Of a stretch of DNA of 64,000 bases, positions 45,470 to 55,295 are shown piece after piece (within the stretch, counting starts at the first letter, position 1; every line of letters starts with the position of its first letter). A program made the position numbers and the translations under genes. This DNA is from an uncultured Saprospiraceae bacterium (GTDB taxonomy: Bacteria > Bacteroidota > Bacteroidia > Chitinophagales > Saprospiraceae), in contig CALGAW010000045.1 of the NCBI GenBank assembly GCA_937959115.1, positions 1 to 64,000 of the forward strand. The letters run 5' to 3'. The notes beneath the pieces are model-generated. The model was not told the origin of the DNA. It made no database searches and saw nothing but the letters and a program-made list of their open reading frames with translations.

Positions 45470-47593
45470 TTAAATAAATGTTAGGTTTTTATGATTCATA
45501 TCGTGCAAGCTTTGGGGAAGTTTAAATCGCGCTCCGTACTTTTGCTCTAATTGCGCTGCTTTTTCAATAAATTCTTTCATTCCATAGTCATTAATGTACT
45601 GGAGTGTTCCACCTTTAAAAGGAGCAAAACCCCATCCAAAAATGCTTCCTATATTGGCATCCGCTACTTTTGAAATAACGCCTTCTTCCATGCAACGAAC
45701 GGTTTCAATTGCTTGAATAATCATCAAACGTTCTTGCATTTCTACCATTGTAGAATTTGATCCTTTATCTGGGAAATGGGTTCTCAATGCTGGCCAAATT
45801 TTCTTCGGCTTGGCGGAGTAATCATAAAACCCAGCTTTCTTTGCTTTTCCAGGTCGGTTAAACTCCTCAATCATTCTAAAGGCAACATCATATCCTGGAT
45901 TGGGTGGATCTTTGTCACCAAGGTCTTTTTTAGTTTGTTTTAGAATATCTACTACTAAAGAGATCGAGACCTCGTCAATCAAGGCTAATGGACCAACAGG
46001 CATACCTGCATTTAGTCCAGCTTGCTCTATTTTGTTCGGGAGATTTCCTTCATTAAGAAGGGCCATGCCTTCAATGATGTACGTTTTAAACACACGTGAG
46101 GTATAAAATCCTCGGCTATCATTGACTACTATTGGTGTTTTCTTGATCAACTTGACATAATCAAACGCACGAGCAATCGTTTCTTCTGAAGTGTTATCTC
46201 CTTTAATAATTTCCACAAGTTGCATTTTATCAACAGGAGAGAAGAAATGAAGCCCAATAAAATTTTCTTGGTGGTCATAAGACTTTGCTAGTCCTGAAAT
46301 TGGCAATGTTGAGGTATTACTAGCAAAAATAACGTCCTCATCTAGGAACTTTTGTGCTTCCTTAGTTACTTGATCCTTTAACGCTCGGTTTTCAAAAACT
46401 GCCTCAATGATTAAGTCACAATCTTTAAAGTCTTCCGCATTTTCTGTTGGTGTAATTCGATCAAGGATTGCAGCCTTTTCTATTTCAGTAATTTTCTTTC
46501 TTGCAACACCTTTTACCAATAGTTTTTCCGAATACGCTTTGCCACGTTCTGCGATGGTGACGGAGACATCCTTGAGCATTACCTGTATCCCAACCTTTGC
46601 TGAAACATAGGCAATCCCTGACCCCATCATTCCTGCACCAATGACTCCAATTTTTCTAGGTCTGAATTTTCCAAATCCCTTTGGTCTACTTTCGCCTTGT
46701 TTGATGCTGTTCAAGTCGTACCAGAACGCCTTTGTCATATTGGTTGACACCTTTCCAGTGATCAGCTCTGTGAAGTATCTGCTTTCGATCCGAAGCGCGG
46801 TTTCAAAGTCTACTAGTGATCCTTCCACCATCGTATTTAAAATTGCTTGAGGAGCAGGATAGTTGTTTCTTGTCCGTTTGACCATCATTGCTGATGCCAT
46901 TGCAATCATTGGTGCTAGCTTTGGGCTTTTGGCGGTACCTCCCGGGATTCTACCTTTCTCTAACCAAGGCTTACTCACTTGAGGATTATCTAGAATCCAC
47001 TTTTCGGCTTGTTGCATGAGTGTTTCCTTATCGGCTACTAGTTCATCGATCAATCCTATCTCAAGTGCTTTTTTAGGATTATACCGCTTGCCTTCAGCTA
47101 GAATAGGCAAAGCCTTCTCAATTCCCAACATCCACATCAAGCGAATCGTACCACCTCCTCCAGGTAAAATACCAAGTGTAACTTCTGGGCAACCGAGTAC
47201 TGTTTTCGGATGATCTAAGGCAATTCTATGATGCGCAGCAAGTGTCAACTCAAATCCGCTTCCTAGGGCAGCACCATTAATGGCTGCTACAACCGGAACA
47301 CCTAAAGACTCAATGGCATTAAAGAGTTGTTTCTGTCTCTCAACAAATTTAAAAATCTCCTTGGGATCCTTGACATTTGACAAATAATCCAAATCACCAC
47401 CTGTCAAAAAAGACTGCTTTGCTGAAGTGATGATTACACCAATCAGTTCATTGCTTTCCTTGCTTTTCTTGAGATGGTCCAACACAGGCAAAAACGCTTT
47501 ACCGATTTCATGGTTGATTATATTGGATTTTCGCCCTTCCATATCCATGGTAAGCGTGACAATATTGTTGGTGTTCTTCTTGTAACTTATCAT
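45470..47593 (-). CDS. fadJ: Fatty-acid oxidation multifunctional enzyme (enoyl-CoA hydratase / 3-hydroxyacyl-CoA dehydrogenase)
   Basis: The 707-residue enzyme has an N-terminal crotonase (hydratase) domain, about 1-190, with NGAALGSGFELTLAAHHRIA and PEVTLGILPGGGGT carrying the oxyanion and catalytic glutamates. A Rossmann NAD-binding domain from about 310 (IGVIGAGMMGSGIAYVSAKV) and the dehydrogenase C-terminal half follow (HFFSPVDKMQLVEIIKGDNT, VVNDSRGFYTSRV). It performs the second and third steps of beta-oxidation. The thiolase gene is directly upstream, 36 bases away, across a short repetitive spacer. FadJ rather than FadB is chosen by operon order with fadI; the naming is approximate. 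Confidence 0.92.
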   Translation of the reverse strand: MISYKKNTNNIVTLTMDMEGRKSNIINHEIGKAFLPVLDHLKKSKESNELIGVIITSAKQSFLTGGDLDYLSNVKDPKEIFKFVERQKQLFNAIESLGVPVVAAINGAALGSGFELTLAAHHRIALDHPKTVLGCPEVTLGILPGGGGTIRLMWMLGIEKALPILAEGKRYNPKKALEIGLIDELVADKETLMQQAEKWILDNPQVSKPWLEKGRIPGGTAKSPKLAPMIAMASAMMVKRTRNNYPAPQAILNTMVEGSLVDFETALRIESRYFTELITGKVSTNMTKAFWYDLNSIKQGESRPKGFGKFRPRKIGVIGAGMMGSGIAYVSAKVGIQVMLKDVSVTIAERGKAYSEKLLVKGVARKKITEIEKAAILDRITPTENAEDFKDCDLIIEAVFENRALKDQVTKEAQKFLDEDVIFASNTSTLPISGLAKSYDHQENFIGLHFFSPVDKMQLVEIIKGDNTSEETIARAFDYVKLIKKTPIVVNDSRGFYTSRVFKTYIIEGMALLNEGNLPNKIEQAGLNAGMPVGPLALIDEVSISLVVDILKQTKKDLGDKDPPNPGYDVAFRMIEEFNRPGKAKKAGFYDYSAKPKKIWPALRTHFPDKGSNSTMVEMQERLMIIQAIETVRCMEEGVISKVADANIGSIFGWGFAPFKGGTLQYINDYGMKEFIEKAAQLEQKYGARFKLPQSLHDMNHKNLTFI

Positions 47594-47633
47594 TTAGTGA
47601 CTTAGTTCTTAGTGCTTAGTAATTAGTGCTTAG
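47594..47633. repeat. Short tandem repeats between fadI and fadJ
   Basis: The unit ttagtgcttag occurs at 47609-47619 and 47623-47633, and a degenerate copy (ttagtgacttag) at 47594-47605, with a period of about 14 bases. It overlaps the fadI stop codon at 47630-47632. Similar simple ACTAA/TTAGT-rich spacers are common in Bacteroidota genomes; a function is not known. Confidence 0.7.
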
Positions 47634-48838
47634 ACGCGTTCTATTATTGTGGTGACGCCCATGCCGCCTCCTACGCAAAGGGTAACGAGGCCGGTGGAGA
47701 GATTTCTTCTTTCCAATTCGTCGAGGATTGTTCCTAGTAACATCGTTCCAGTTGCTCCAAGGGGATGTCCAAGAGCAATTGCTCCTCCATTGACGTTTAG
47801 TATATCGTCGTCTACATTTAGGTCCCGTTGAAACTTGAGAACTGCTGAGGCGAAGGCTTCATTCATTTCCCAAAGATCAATGTCTTTTGGCTCCATTCCA
47901 GCTTTCTTTAATGCTTTCCAAGTAGCGGGTGCGGGGCCTTGTAGCATAATTGTTGGTTCTGAGCTCGAAGTAGCTACAGAGAGAATTTTTGCTCTTGGCT
48001 TTAGGCCTAATGCTTCCCCTTTTTCTTTTGTTCCGATCAAAACCAAGGAAGCACCATCTACAATACCAGAGGAATTTCCACCAGTATGCACATGGTTGAT
48101 CATTTCTATTTCTGGGTATTTGAGTAAAGCCACTGCGTCAAATCCCATGTCACCCATCATTTTGAAGGCAGGGTTTAAGTTTCCAAGGGTTTCCACGGTT
48201 GTGCCTGGCCGCAGGTGTTCATCTTTATCAAGAATCGTGATGTTGCTTTGATCGATGACTGGTATGATTGAACCATCGAAATAGCCGTTTGTTTGAGCAT
48301 GTGAAGCTCGTTGTTGCGAACTAACCGCATAGCGGTCAACAGTTTCTCTATCAAACCCTTCTATTGTAGCAATAAGATCGGCGCTGATGCCTTGTGGCAC
48401 GAAGCCGACTTTTGCGTTGACAGCAGGGTCAAACATTAATGCTCCACCATCGCTTCCCATTGGTACTCGGCTCATACTTTCTACGCCACCAGCAACAACC
48501 AGATCTTCCCAACCAGAAGCTACTTTCATCGCAGCAACATTAACGGCTTCTAATCCTGAAGCGCAGAATCGGTTGAGCTGAAAACCTGGCACAGAGACAT
48601 CCCAATCTGCATACAGTAAAGCCGCTTTTGCCACGTCTCCACCTTGTTCACCTACTGGAGTCACACAACCGATGACGACATCATCTACTTGTTTGGTATC
48701 AAGCTGATTGCGCTCTTGCACAGCATTGAGGACTGTTTTGAGGAGGTCGACTGGTTTTACTTCGTGCAAGGAGCCTGATTTCTTACCTCTTCCCCTAGGT
48801 GTTCGGACGGCATCGAATATGTATGGGATTGTACTCAT
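47630..48838 (-). CDS. fadI: Acetyl-CoA acyltransferase (thiolase)
   Basis: The start is the ATG at 48838 ([16 protein letters not shown], the family opening); an upstream extension to 48976 has no thiolase similarity. The 402-residue enzyme carries the active-site cysteine in [12 protein letters not shown], the [16 protein letters not shown] histidine motif and the C-terminal [10 protein letters not shown] cysteine. It performs the last, thiolytic step of beta-oxidation. It is the first gene of the operon with fadJ and the AlkD-like gene. Confidence 0.93.
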   Translation of the reverse strand: MSTIPYIFDAVRTPRGRGKKSGSLHEVKPVDLLKTVLNAVQERNQLDTKQVDDVVIGCVTPVGEQGGDVAKAALLYADWDVSVPGFQLNRFCASGLEAVNVAAMKVASGWEDLVVAGGVESMSRVPMGSDGGALMFDPAVNAKVGFVPQGISADLIATIEGFDRETVDRYAVSSQQRASHAQTNGYFDGSIIPVIDQSNITILDKDEHLRPGTTVETLGNLNPAFKMMGDMGFDAVALLKYPEIEMINHVHTGGNSSGIVDGASLVLIGTKEKGEALGLKPRAKILSVATSSSEPTIMLQGPAPATWKALKKAGMEPKDIDLWEMNEAFASAVLKFQRDLNVDDDILNVNGGAIALGHPLGATGTMLLGTILDELERRNLSTGLVTLCVGGGMGVTTIIERV

Positions 48839-49107
48839 ATTTAATAAAATATACTTTGATAAGGCGCATAAATTACGAATTTTCTTAGAAAGATTAGGAG
48901 GAATTCCTGAGTATTTTTGATGAATAAGAATAAGGATGAAGATTTTATTCGTTAGACTAATTAATCGCAATAACAAGTGTCAAATTGAACGAATCCTTTA
49001 AAAAGAATGTTAAAATCTTCAATTCAATTTTCTTTACACCTACAATCTTTAACTTGGAGCAAAATTTGTTACTGCATTTTGTTTATAAACTCATTAAAAA
49101 TAAAACG

Positions 49108-49473
49108 ATGAACAAATTTGCGCTTGTATTAATTTGTGCTGCCTTATCCCTAACTTCTTGCAAAAAGGATTGTGAAGCTCCTGCTTTAGCTGAAAACATT
49201 CTTGGTAGCTGGACCGTTTCATGGGAGACAAATTCTGTGGAATTTAAATCTAATGGTACATTGATTGATCCAAATGACGCCTTAATTGGTGGAGAAATTA
49301 ATGGGACTGTCCTAGATGAAAAAACATATTCAGTAATTGGTTCGGACAGCTTGTACCTTCGTGCTGAAAATGGTGCTCAGTTTATTGAAACGACATTGCC
49401 TATAAGTGGAAACGAATGTGATGTTATCACAGTGAGTATTTTAGGTATTTCAGGAACACTGAATAGAGAGTAA
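49108..49473 (+). CDS. Small lipocalin-like lipoprotein
   Basis: The ATG at 49108 (MNKFALVLICAALSLTSC) gives a 121-residue lipoprotein with Cys18 as the lipidation site. An upstream extension to 48985 would precede the signal peptide and is rejected. After KKDCEAP the sequence reads ENILGSWTVSWETNSVEFKS, a lipocalin-like start (GxW), and continues with short strands; a second cysteine pair position is Cys22 and Cys105. Probably a small outer-membrane-anchored protein; ligand unknown. It stands alone, divergent from fadI. Confidence 0.75.
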   Translation: MNKFALVLICAALSLTSCKKDCEAPALAENILGSWTVSWETNSVEFKSNGTLIDPNDALIGGEINGTVLDEKTYSVIGSDSLYLRAENGAQFIETTLPISGNECDVITVSILGISGTLNRE

Positions 49474-49635
49474 TTTTTGATCGTGCGCCTTATTGGGCAT
49501 TTATCAATCAATTGTTATAAATAAAAAAGGTTAGTAGTCGGTGGTTGGTTAACTGCAGATTATTGACCTTTTTTTGTAGCAAGATTGGGAACAATTTCTA
49601 AATTGGCTTGATAAACATAACTGTGTTAAAAAGGA

Positions 49636-49664
49636 AAGACCTTCTAACTAGGTCAGAAGGTCTT
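49636..49664 (-). terminator. Terminator of the tRNA operon
   Basis: The stem aagaccttct (49636-49645) pairs perfectly with agaaggtctt (49655-49664), loop aactaggtc. On the minus strand CCTTTTTAA follows. It lies four bases after the end of tRNA-Leu. Confidence 0.8.
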
Positions 49665-49668
49665 CCAG

Positions 49669-49752
49669 TGCCCCGGGCGGGAATCGAACCCGCACTCCCC
49701 AAAGGGAACAGGATTTTAAGTCCTGCGTGTCTACCAGTTCCACCACCAGGGC
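49669..49752 (-). tRNA. tRNA-Leu (TAA)
   Basis: 84 bases. The acceptor GCCCTGG pairs with CCGGGGC; the D-arm reads GTGGAACTGGTAGACACG; the anticodon loop is CTTAAAA (anticodon TAA); a long variable arm (GTTCCCTTTGGGGAGT) and the T-loop GGTTCGATTCC follow. CCA is not encoded. The discriminator base is A, as expected for Leu. Confidence 0.93.
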
Positions 49753-49798
49753 AGAGACACTTTTTAAAATCAAAGGGTTTGAGATATCCCAAACCCAG

Positions 49799-49874
<76 letters not shown>

Positions 49875-49884
49875 TTCGTGCGTG

Positions 49885-49916
49885 CAAATATAAGGGAATT
49901 CATTTTACATTTTCAA
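49885..49916 (-). promoter_or_regulatory. Promoter of the tRNA-Gly/tRNA-Leu unit
   Basis: On the minus strand TTG (49916-49914) and TATATTTG (49892-49885) are separated by 21 bases; the -7 box ends 10 bases before the tRNA-Gly 5' end. The spacing is slightly longer than the 19-base consensus. Confidence 0.5.
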
Positions 49917-50035
49917 GCAATTTCGCTTTTTTTTAATCTATTTTTTTCAACATGAAGCTAAGCGGGGGTTAAACCCATTCTATTACGCTTTAAAACGACT
50001 AGTTTTATTTTTAAAAACATCGATTTTGTAATGCG

Positions 50036-51604
50036 TTAAATTTCGGAATTACCGTTTTTTCGCTTTTGTTTGTTTTGGTATCGCTCTTCCATTGATTGGA
50101 TGATTGATTTTAGACTATTTTCATTTTCCTTGAAAAGTTTGACTTCAACCGTTCCCTTTTCTCGATCAGATGAACCAATTACATAATCTAATTCTTTAAA
50201 ATCCATTAGTTGCTTAAATGGACCATTTTGAAAATCAGAATAAAATCCGGCAACACCAGTCATCAGTGCTTTTTGTACTTCAGGATTCGATTGAGATAAG
50301 GGTTTGAATTTTCCTGATTGAATCAATTGGATCAACGCTTTGTCGGAAGAATAGTATAATGACTTTCCTTTTTTTAAGAGTTGAAACTCTGAAGTAATTC
50401 CACCGTAGAACCTTGCGTTAAATGGGTTTTCTTCCCCTTGCGTTTCAATACTTGAATAAAGATTTTTGTTAATCCTATTTAGTTTGTTCGTTTTTACTCC
50501 AAACGCTAACAACTGATCGAGTACCTTATCATTCTCTACATTAGTAATCCCTAGGTACTCTTTCTGCTCCCCTTCATTCCTTGTATATATTGCCATTGAC
50601 ACATCACCGTCGAAGGCATTCGCAACATCTTTAAACTCTAGGTTGCTATTTTTTAAATAGGCATTGGTCATGTTAATCACCCCTTTTTCTACCAATCCTT
50701 GGTGAATCCCTTTGAGATTTAAGGCATAAGTGTTTACCGCGCTTAAGCCTTCAGAAGGAATCAGTTGTGAGAAATCTGTTTTCAGTTCATCCTTAAAGAA
50801 TATGGAGTAGTGCTTGGTCAATTCACTTTTAATCACATAGTTGAACGTGCCATCCATATGACCTTTTTCAAAATCCCAAGAGCCAAAAGAGTAGTTCCCC
50901 ATGAGCGCCTCCTTAGAAATACCTGCTAGCGATGGGGCAAGCAGATAACCAGGTGGTAGGTTCGCCACAAAAGGAGTAGAATTGATAAATGTTTTCAGAT
51001 CATGGTCTCCTCGAAATCCCTTAGCAAATGCAGCATTGGAAGCGAGAGAAGCGTCTTCGTTTAAATTAAAGATATCTGCAATCACCTGTTGATCTCGTCG
51101 GCCTCGACTAACACCAAAAATCATAGCCTTTTCCTTATTCCAAGCAATCACACTCTCCCCTTTCTCAGGTTGGATATATTGGAATGTCGCATCAGACTGA
51201 ATTGGAACATTCGCGGAAGCAGTGACCAACGATTCAAACTTGGAGGCATCCGTTAACGGCATCATCAGGCTTACGATGAACTGTCTTTTACGTTTTGGAT
51301 TGTTTAATATGAAGAAGTATGTATTGCGGCTGAAATCGATACCACTCTTGCGAGGTGTTTCCAATAGCTCAGCAAAAATTGGTATTGAGTCTTGTATTTT
51401 TTTGAATATATCGCTGAACACCCCATACTCCTTCACTTGCTCATAATCCGACTTCTCCATGATCCGTTCTGGGCTAATTGAGAGTACGAAAACTGAATTT
51501 TCTGGAATATGCACGGCCAGTTGATCTTCTGGTTGTACATCGGTCTTACAGGTCACCAGAATTAAACAAATCACTAGCAAACACCAAGGAGTTCTATTAT
51601 TCAT
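50036..51604 (-). CDS. DUF4836-like lipoprotein, unknown function
   Basis: The 522-residue lipoprotein has the lipobox LILVTC (Cys19). It shows the DUF4836 pattern from memory: an N-terminal phrase on possible constraints (VHIPENSVFVLSISPERIME), followed by long strand/helix alternation. Repeated similar blocks (KFESLVTASANVPIQSDATF, NNPFKQ) suggest two related halves. No catalytic residues are visible. It is the last gene of the four-gene T9SS type B operon, 10 bases behind the OmpA-family gene, so it may be an envelope component of that system. The family assignment is tentative. Confidence 0.65.
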   Translation of the reverse strand: MNNRTPWCLLVICLILVTCKTDVQPEDQLAVHIPENSVFVLSISPERIMEKSDYEQVKEYGVFSDIFKKIQDSIPIFAELLETPRKSGIDFSRNTYFFILNNPKRKRQFIVSLMMPLTDASKFESLVTASANVPIQSDATFQYIQPEKGESVIAWNKEKAMIFGVSRGRRDQQVIADIFNLNEDASLASNAAFAKGFRGDHDLKTFINSTPFVANLPPGYLLAPSLAGISKEALMGNYSFGSWDFEKGHMDGTFNYVIKSELTKHYSIFFKDELKTDFSQLIPSEGLSAVNTYALNLKGIHQGLVEKGVINMTNAYLKNSNLEFKDVANAFDGDVSMAIYTRNEGEQKEYLGITNVENDKVLDQLLAFGVKTNKLNRINKNLYSSIETQGEENPFNARFYGGITSEFQLLKKGKSLYYSSDKALIQLIQSGKFKPLSQSNPEVQKALMTGVAGFYSDFQNGPFKQLMDFKELDYVIGSSDREKGTVEVKLFKENENSLKSIIQSMEERYQNKQKRKNGNSEI

Positions 51605-51614
51605 CTTTCTCGAT

Positions 51615-54200
51615 TTAGGAACCGATAATTTTAAATTCTACTCTTCTGTTCAGTTGCTTATTCTCAGGTGTGTCATTTGGCGCAATAGGCAAGGTTTCAC
51701 CATACCCTTTACTGATTAACTGTTCTGGGCTCACGCCTTTCCCAATAAGGTAATTCATTACACTATTCGCTCGTTTTGTGGAGAGGGTCATGTTATAACT
51801 TGCTTCACCTCCTGCATCTGTGTGTGCTCCAATTTCGATTTTAGCTTCTGGGTTATCCGTGAGCAGTACCGCTAACTGGTTCAACGAGCCTCTTGATTTA
51901 GAATTGATTACATCACTATTCGTTTCAAACTGAATATTCTCTAATTGGAAAGAAGTACCATCTGTATTGGCAAACAAAACAACATCCTGTTCAAACAGTT
52001 CCCTTGTGTTATCAGCAGCAGTGGAAATCATAAAACTTGATTTGAGATGGTTTGGTTCACTGAAGTAAACAATGTATGTACCTTCTTCATCAAGATTAAA
52101 CTTGTATCCCTCCGCAGAGGAAAACAACTCTGCATATCGTTCTTGCTCTGCTCCATTTAACTTATATACACTAGCCAATGCACTATTCAAGGGAACTTGT
52201 TCTGTCCCATTGTACGAAAACACCTTCCCTGTGACTACACGAATTACCTTATCACTAATAGGCGCTTCTACTGGTATTTCCGAAGTAGGGATTGTAGTTT
52301 CTGACTTCTCAGGAACCTCAACTTCTGGCTCTGGTTCTTTTGGCGTTTCTACAGGAACAGGCTCTGGTTCTATCTGTTTAGGTGGATCTACCATTACCGG
52401 CTCTTCTTGCTTTGGTGGCTCTACTTTTATTGGCTCTTCCTGTATTGGTGGATCCACTTTCATCGGCTCCTCCTGCTTGGGAGGATCAACCTTTACTGGT
52501 TCCTCTTGTATTGGTGGATCAATCTGGACAGGCGCCTTTTTAATTTTGATCAAATAGGGATCTCTTCTAAGTGTACTCGACACATTCATATCCCCGTTAG
52601 AGACTTCAATCACTTCACTATTATAGTCAGGATGTGAGTATACAATTTGGTAGGCTTTATTTTTCTCTAGAGGAAGAAAATAAGGTTCTGCAGAAGAGAA
52701 CATCTCAGAGACTAATAGAGCTTCAGAAGCATTGATTTTTTCAAAGACTTGAATTTTTGCACCGCTCAACTCAATGATTTCAGCATCTGAGGCACCGTAG
52801 ACAATTCCTTCAACTCCTGTGATTTTACTTGCTAACTGCTCACGAGGGCTTAGTTTTGGAGGTGGAGGAGTGTAATTGAAATCGATTTCAAAAATTTTAT
52901 CGCAGCACGTTTCACTAGCAATTCCGTATTCATTTATTCTGTTAGAACTCAAATATCCAATCGAAGTTCCTTTTGCTTTCACAAAGTAAAGATCGTCTAC
53001 AGGTGAATTAATTGGTTTACCTGCATTTTCAACTGTTCCCCATTTGCTTCCTTCTTTTTTTACTTTGAATACGTCGTAACCTCCTAGGCCAGGATAGCCA
53101 TTAGAGCTAAAGTAAAGCGTGCTAGTTGTTTCATCGTAAAAAGGAGTTAAATCATTGTTTGAAGTGTTTACCTCAAATCCAATGTTTGTAGCCTCTGAAA
53201 AATTTCCATCGACATCTCTATCGACATACCAAATGTCCGACCCTCCCCTACTGCCAGGTCTGTTAGAAGAGAAGTAAATTCGATCTCCGTTTCCGTTACG
53301 GACCAAACAAGGACTAGAACTTTTATATCCTTCTACATTTACCTGCTTGATTTGGAGAGGAATAGTCCAGTAACTATCATTAAATTCTGTAACGTAAATT
53401 TTACATTCGGCATTGAGTTGATTATTGTTTTCTGGACATCTTGTGAAGTAAATTCGCTTATTGTCAAACGAATAAGTAGCATGCCCTGTATGGTAGTTTG
53501 GTAATCGCTGTGGTCCTTTTAATGAAAGTGGATTGCTCCATCGTTTGCCCCGTTTTTCAGCTACATAGATATTTGAGAACTTTGCATTATCTGCAGACTT
53601 CAAGAAGGACTTGGAGCGCACAGATGAAAAGATCAATACTGAGTCTCCTAAAGGGTATGGTGCATAGTCTGTATATCCACTATTAATGGGTTTGTCCAAA
53701 ATCGAAACTCGAGTTTTAGGATTCGGTTCCAGCATTTGAGCCATCGTGCACCCAGTCACTTCTGCCTTTGACCAGTTAACATATAGGTTGCTGTTTTCTC
53801 CATCATAAGAATCAATAAACTGACTAAACTGTTCTCTTGCTTCAGCATATCGCCCATTTCTTTTATAAGATTGAGCCAAGTAAAATCGGATCAAAGGATA
53901 ATTCAAAAACGTAGCAGGGTTATCATAAGTTAAGACACGTCCAAAATAGAACTGGGCCTTTTTATAGTTCCTTGATTTGTAGTAAGACTCAGCTAACTGA
54001 TACATTACCTGAAGGTTATCATTTTCAACTGACAATATATCCTCTAGATAATTTACAGCATTGAAATAACTGTTTTGAGCTAATAGTTGATTGGCGATTT
54101 CCAGATTTCTAGCTGAAGAGACTTTCCCCTTTCCCGGCTGTGCATACAGCTGAGTAAAACCCATAATCAATATAATGGAAAGAAATATTATTTTATTCAT
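51615..54200 (-). CDS. OmpA/PD40/TPR protein, PorE-like T9SS-associated component
   Basis: The 861-residue protein has a signal peptide ending LYAQPG. Order: TPR-like helices (about 25-140, YFNAVNYLEDILSVENDNLQ), WD40-like PD40 blades (about 190-430, repeated YFSSNGYPGLGGYDVFKV and IYFSSNRPGSRGGSDIWY), a carboxypeptidase-regulatory-like domain (about 460-550), a low-complexity Pro/Glu tether (about 560-640), a second such domain and a C-terminal OmpA domain (about 750-861, with the peptidoglycan-binding IGAHTDAGGEASYN, LSTKRANSVMNYLIGKGV, NRRVEF). This matches the architecture of PorE, which links T9SS components to peptidoglycan. The PorP/SprF gene lies 17 bases upstream, in the same operon. 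Confidence 0.88.
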   Translation of the reverse strand: MNKIIFLSIILIMGFTQLYAQPGKGKVSSARNLEIANQLLAQNSYFNAVNYLEDILSVENDNLQVMYQLAESYYKSRNYKKAQFYFGRVLTYDNPATFLNYPLIRFYLAQSYKRNGRYAEAREQFSQFIDSYDGENSNLYVNWSKAEVTGCTMAQMLEPNPKTRVSILDKPINSGYTDYAPYPLGDSVLIFSSVRSKSFLKSADNAKFSNIYVAEKRGKRWSNPLSLKGPQRLPNYHTGHATYSFDNKRIYFTRCPENNNQLNAECKIYVTEFNDSYWTIPLQIKQVNVEGYKSSSPCLVRNGNGDRIYFSSNRPGSRGGSDIWYVDRDVDGNFSEATNIGFEVNTSNNDLTPFYDETTSTLYFSSNGYPGLGGYDVFKVKKEGSKWGTVENAGKPINSPVDDLYFVKAKGTSIGYLSSNRINEYGIASETCCDKIFEIDFNYTPPPPKLSPREQLASKITGVEGIVYGASDAEIIELSGAKIQVFEKINASEALLVSEMFSSAEPYFLPLEKNKAYQIVYSHPDYNSEVIEVSNGDMNVSSTLRRDPYLIKIKKAPVQIDPPIQEEPVKVDPPKQEEPMKVDPPIQEEPIKVEPPKQEEPVMVDPPKQIEPEPVPVETPKEPEPEVEVPEKSETTIPTSEIPVEAPISDKVIRVVTGKVFSYNGTEQVPLNSALASVYKLNGAEQERYAELFSSAEGYKFNLDEEGTYIVYFSEPNHLKSSFMISTAADNTRELFEQDVVLFANTDGTSFQLENIQFETNSDVINSKSRGSLNQLAVLLTDNPEAKIEIGAHTDAGGEASYNMTLSTKRANSVMNYLIGKGVSPEQLISKGYGETLPIAPNDTPENKQLNRRVEFKIIGS

Positions 54201-54217
54201 TTAAAATGAAATTAATT

Positions 54218-55279
54218 CTAGTAAAATCTAATTGCTGGAACGATAGGCTCTACCCTACTCGAAATGGTTCCAACATAACCTAACGAAAATTCGATTGCCC
54301 CAAATCCGTTTGTTGCAGCCTTTAAGGAAGAACTGTTAATATCGTAGCTTGCGCCAATGATCAATCCTTTAAAATTGTATCCGATCAATCCATAATAAGC
54401 ATCATTGACACGAGTTCCTCCTCCTATCGAAATTCCAGAGTTTGGGTTTAACTCGTATTTAGCTTGGAGGCCAACATTAAATTGACTTGCAGTGGCTTGA
54501 GACATATAGAGCACCGCTGGAAGCAATCTTAACTTTGGAGAAAAGCGAATACTAGTTTCTAACTGCGCCGTCAATCGCATAGGAAGATCAGATTCAATAT
54601 TATAAAAAGATTCTTTTGCTGTTATTAAATGAGCTGCTGCTAAACCTATTCTGAAATAAGATCCATTTGCCAGATAGGAACTCCATAGCAATCCAGCATT
54701 TAGATCAAGGTTCATGATGCTAGAATTTGTTAAGGTTTCTGACGTAGGAATTGATGGATCGATGATGGATCCGTTAAACTGATCTTCAAACGTAATACCA
54801 TCTGTCTTTAGCCGTTTATTTAGAATACCAAACAAGGCACCTGCTGACAAGAAGTGCCTAGCGTTTCGATCAAATGCAAGATGATAAGCAAATCCTCCTG
54901 ATGCTCCTACACTGTTAAACACGCCACCTCCGGTTCTATCATTAAACGCTAGCATACCAATGCCGATAGAGCTTTTACTCTTTTTCAATCCAATGTTTCC
55001 ATCTAAAGAAACGAGTGCGGAGGAATAAGCTGTTCCTTGTCCAATGTTAAGCCATTGTTCTCGGTTAATTGCTTGGATGCGGTACGACCCTTCAATATGT
55101 CCAGTCATTGCCGGATTGAAATAAAGTGGGGTTTGAGTAAACTGAGTAAAATGCACATCCTGCGCAGTCAAGTTGACCAAAAAGAACAAGCATCCAACCA
55201 TTGAAAAGAACTGAAGGAGCTTCGATCTTCTGTCTCCCGTCTTCGGTTTTCTGTCTATATGTTTCAAAATATAATTCAT
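54218..55279 (-). CDS. T9SS PorP/SprF-family outer-membrane protein
   Basis: The 353-residue protein carries the PorP/SprF signature FTQFTQTPLYFNPAMTGH early, then INREQWLNIGQGTAYSSALV, IGIGMLAFNDRTGGGVFNS and strand-rich barrel segments to a terminal aromatic residue (AIRFY). The signal peptide lies near 26-45 (MVGCLFFLVNLTAQ), so an internal start near residue 27 (55201) is plausible; residues 8-24 derive from a low-complexity Arg/Lys-rich stretch. PorP/SprF proteins serve as outer-membrane anchors for type B cargo, which is encoded immediately upstream. Confidence 0.9.
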   Translation of the reverse strand: MNYILKHIDRKPKTGDRRSKLLQFFSMVGCLFFLVNLTAQDVHFTQFTQTPLYFNPAMTGHIEGSYRIQAINREQWLNIGQGTAYSSALVSLDGNIGLKKSKSSIGIGMLAFNDRTGGGVFNSVGASGGFAYHLAFDRNARHFLSAGALFGILNKRLKTDGITFEDQFNGSIIDPSIPTSETLTNSSIMNLDLNAGLLWSSYLANGSYFRIGLAAAHLITAKESFYNIESDLPMRLTAQLETSIRFSPKLRLLPAVLYMSQATASQFNVGLQAKYELNPNSGISIGGGTRVNDAYYGLIGYNFKGLIIGASYDINSSSLKAATNGFGAIEFSLGYVGTISSRVEPIVPAIRFY

Positions 55280-55295
55280 TCTTTAAAGTCTACAG

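Noticed and set aside
49523-49574. Possible terminator after the small lipoprotein gene (aaaaaaggt with accttttttt)
   Set aside because: The A/T-rich stem is weak and the loop is long (about 36 bases); I do not list it as a feature.
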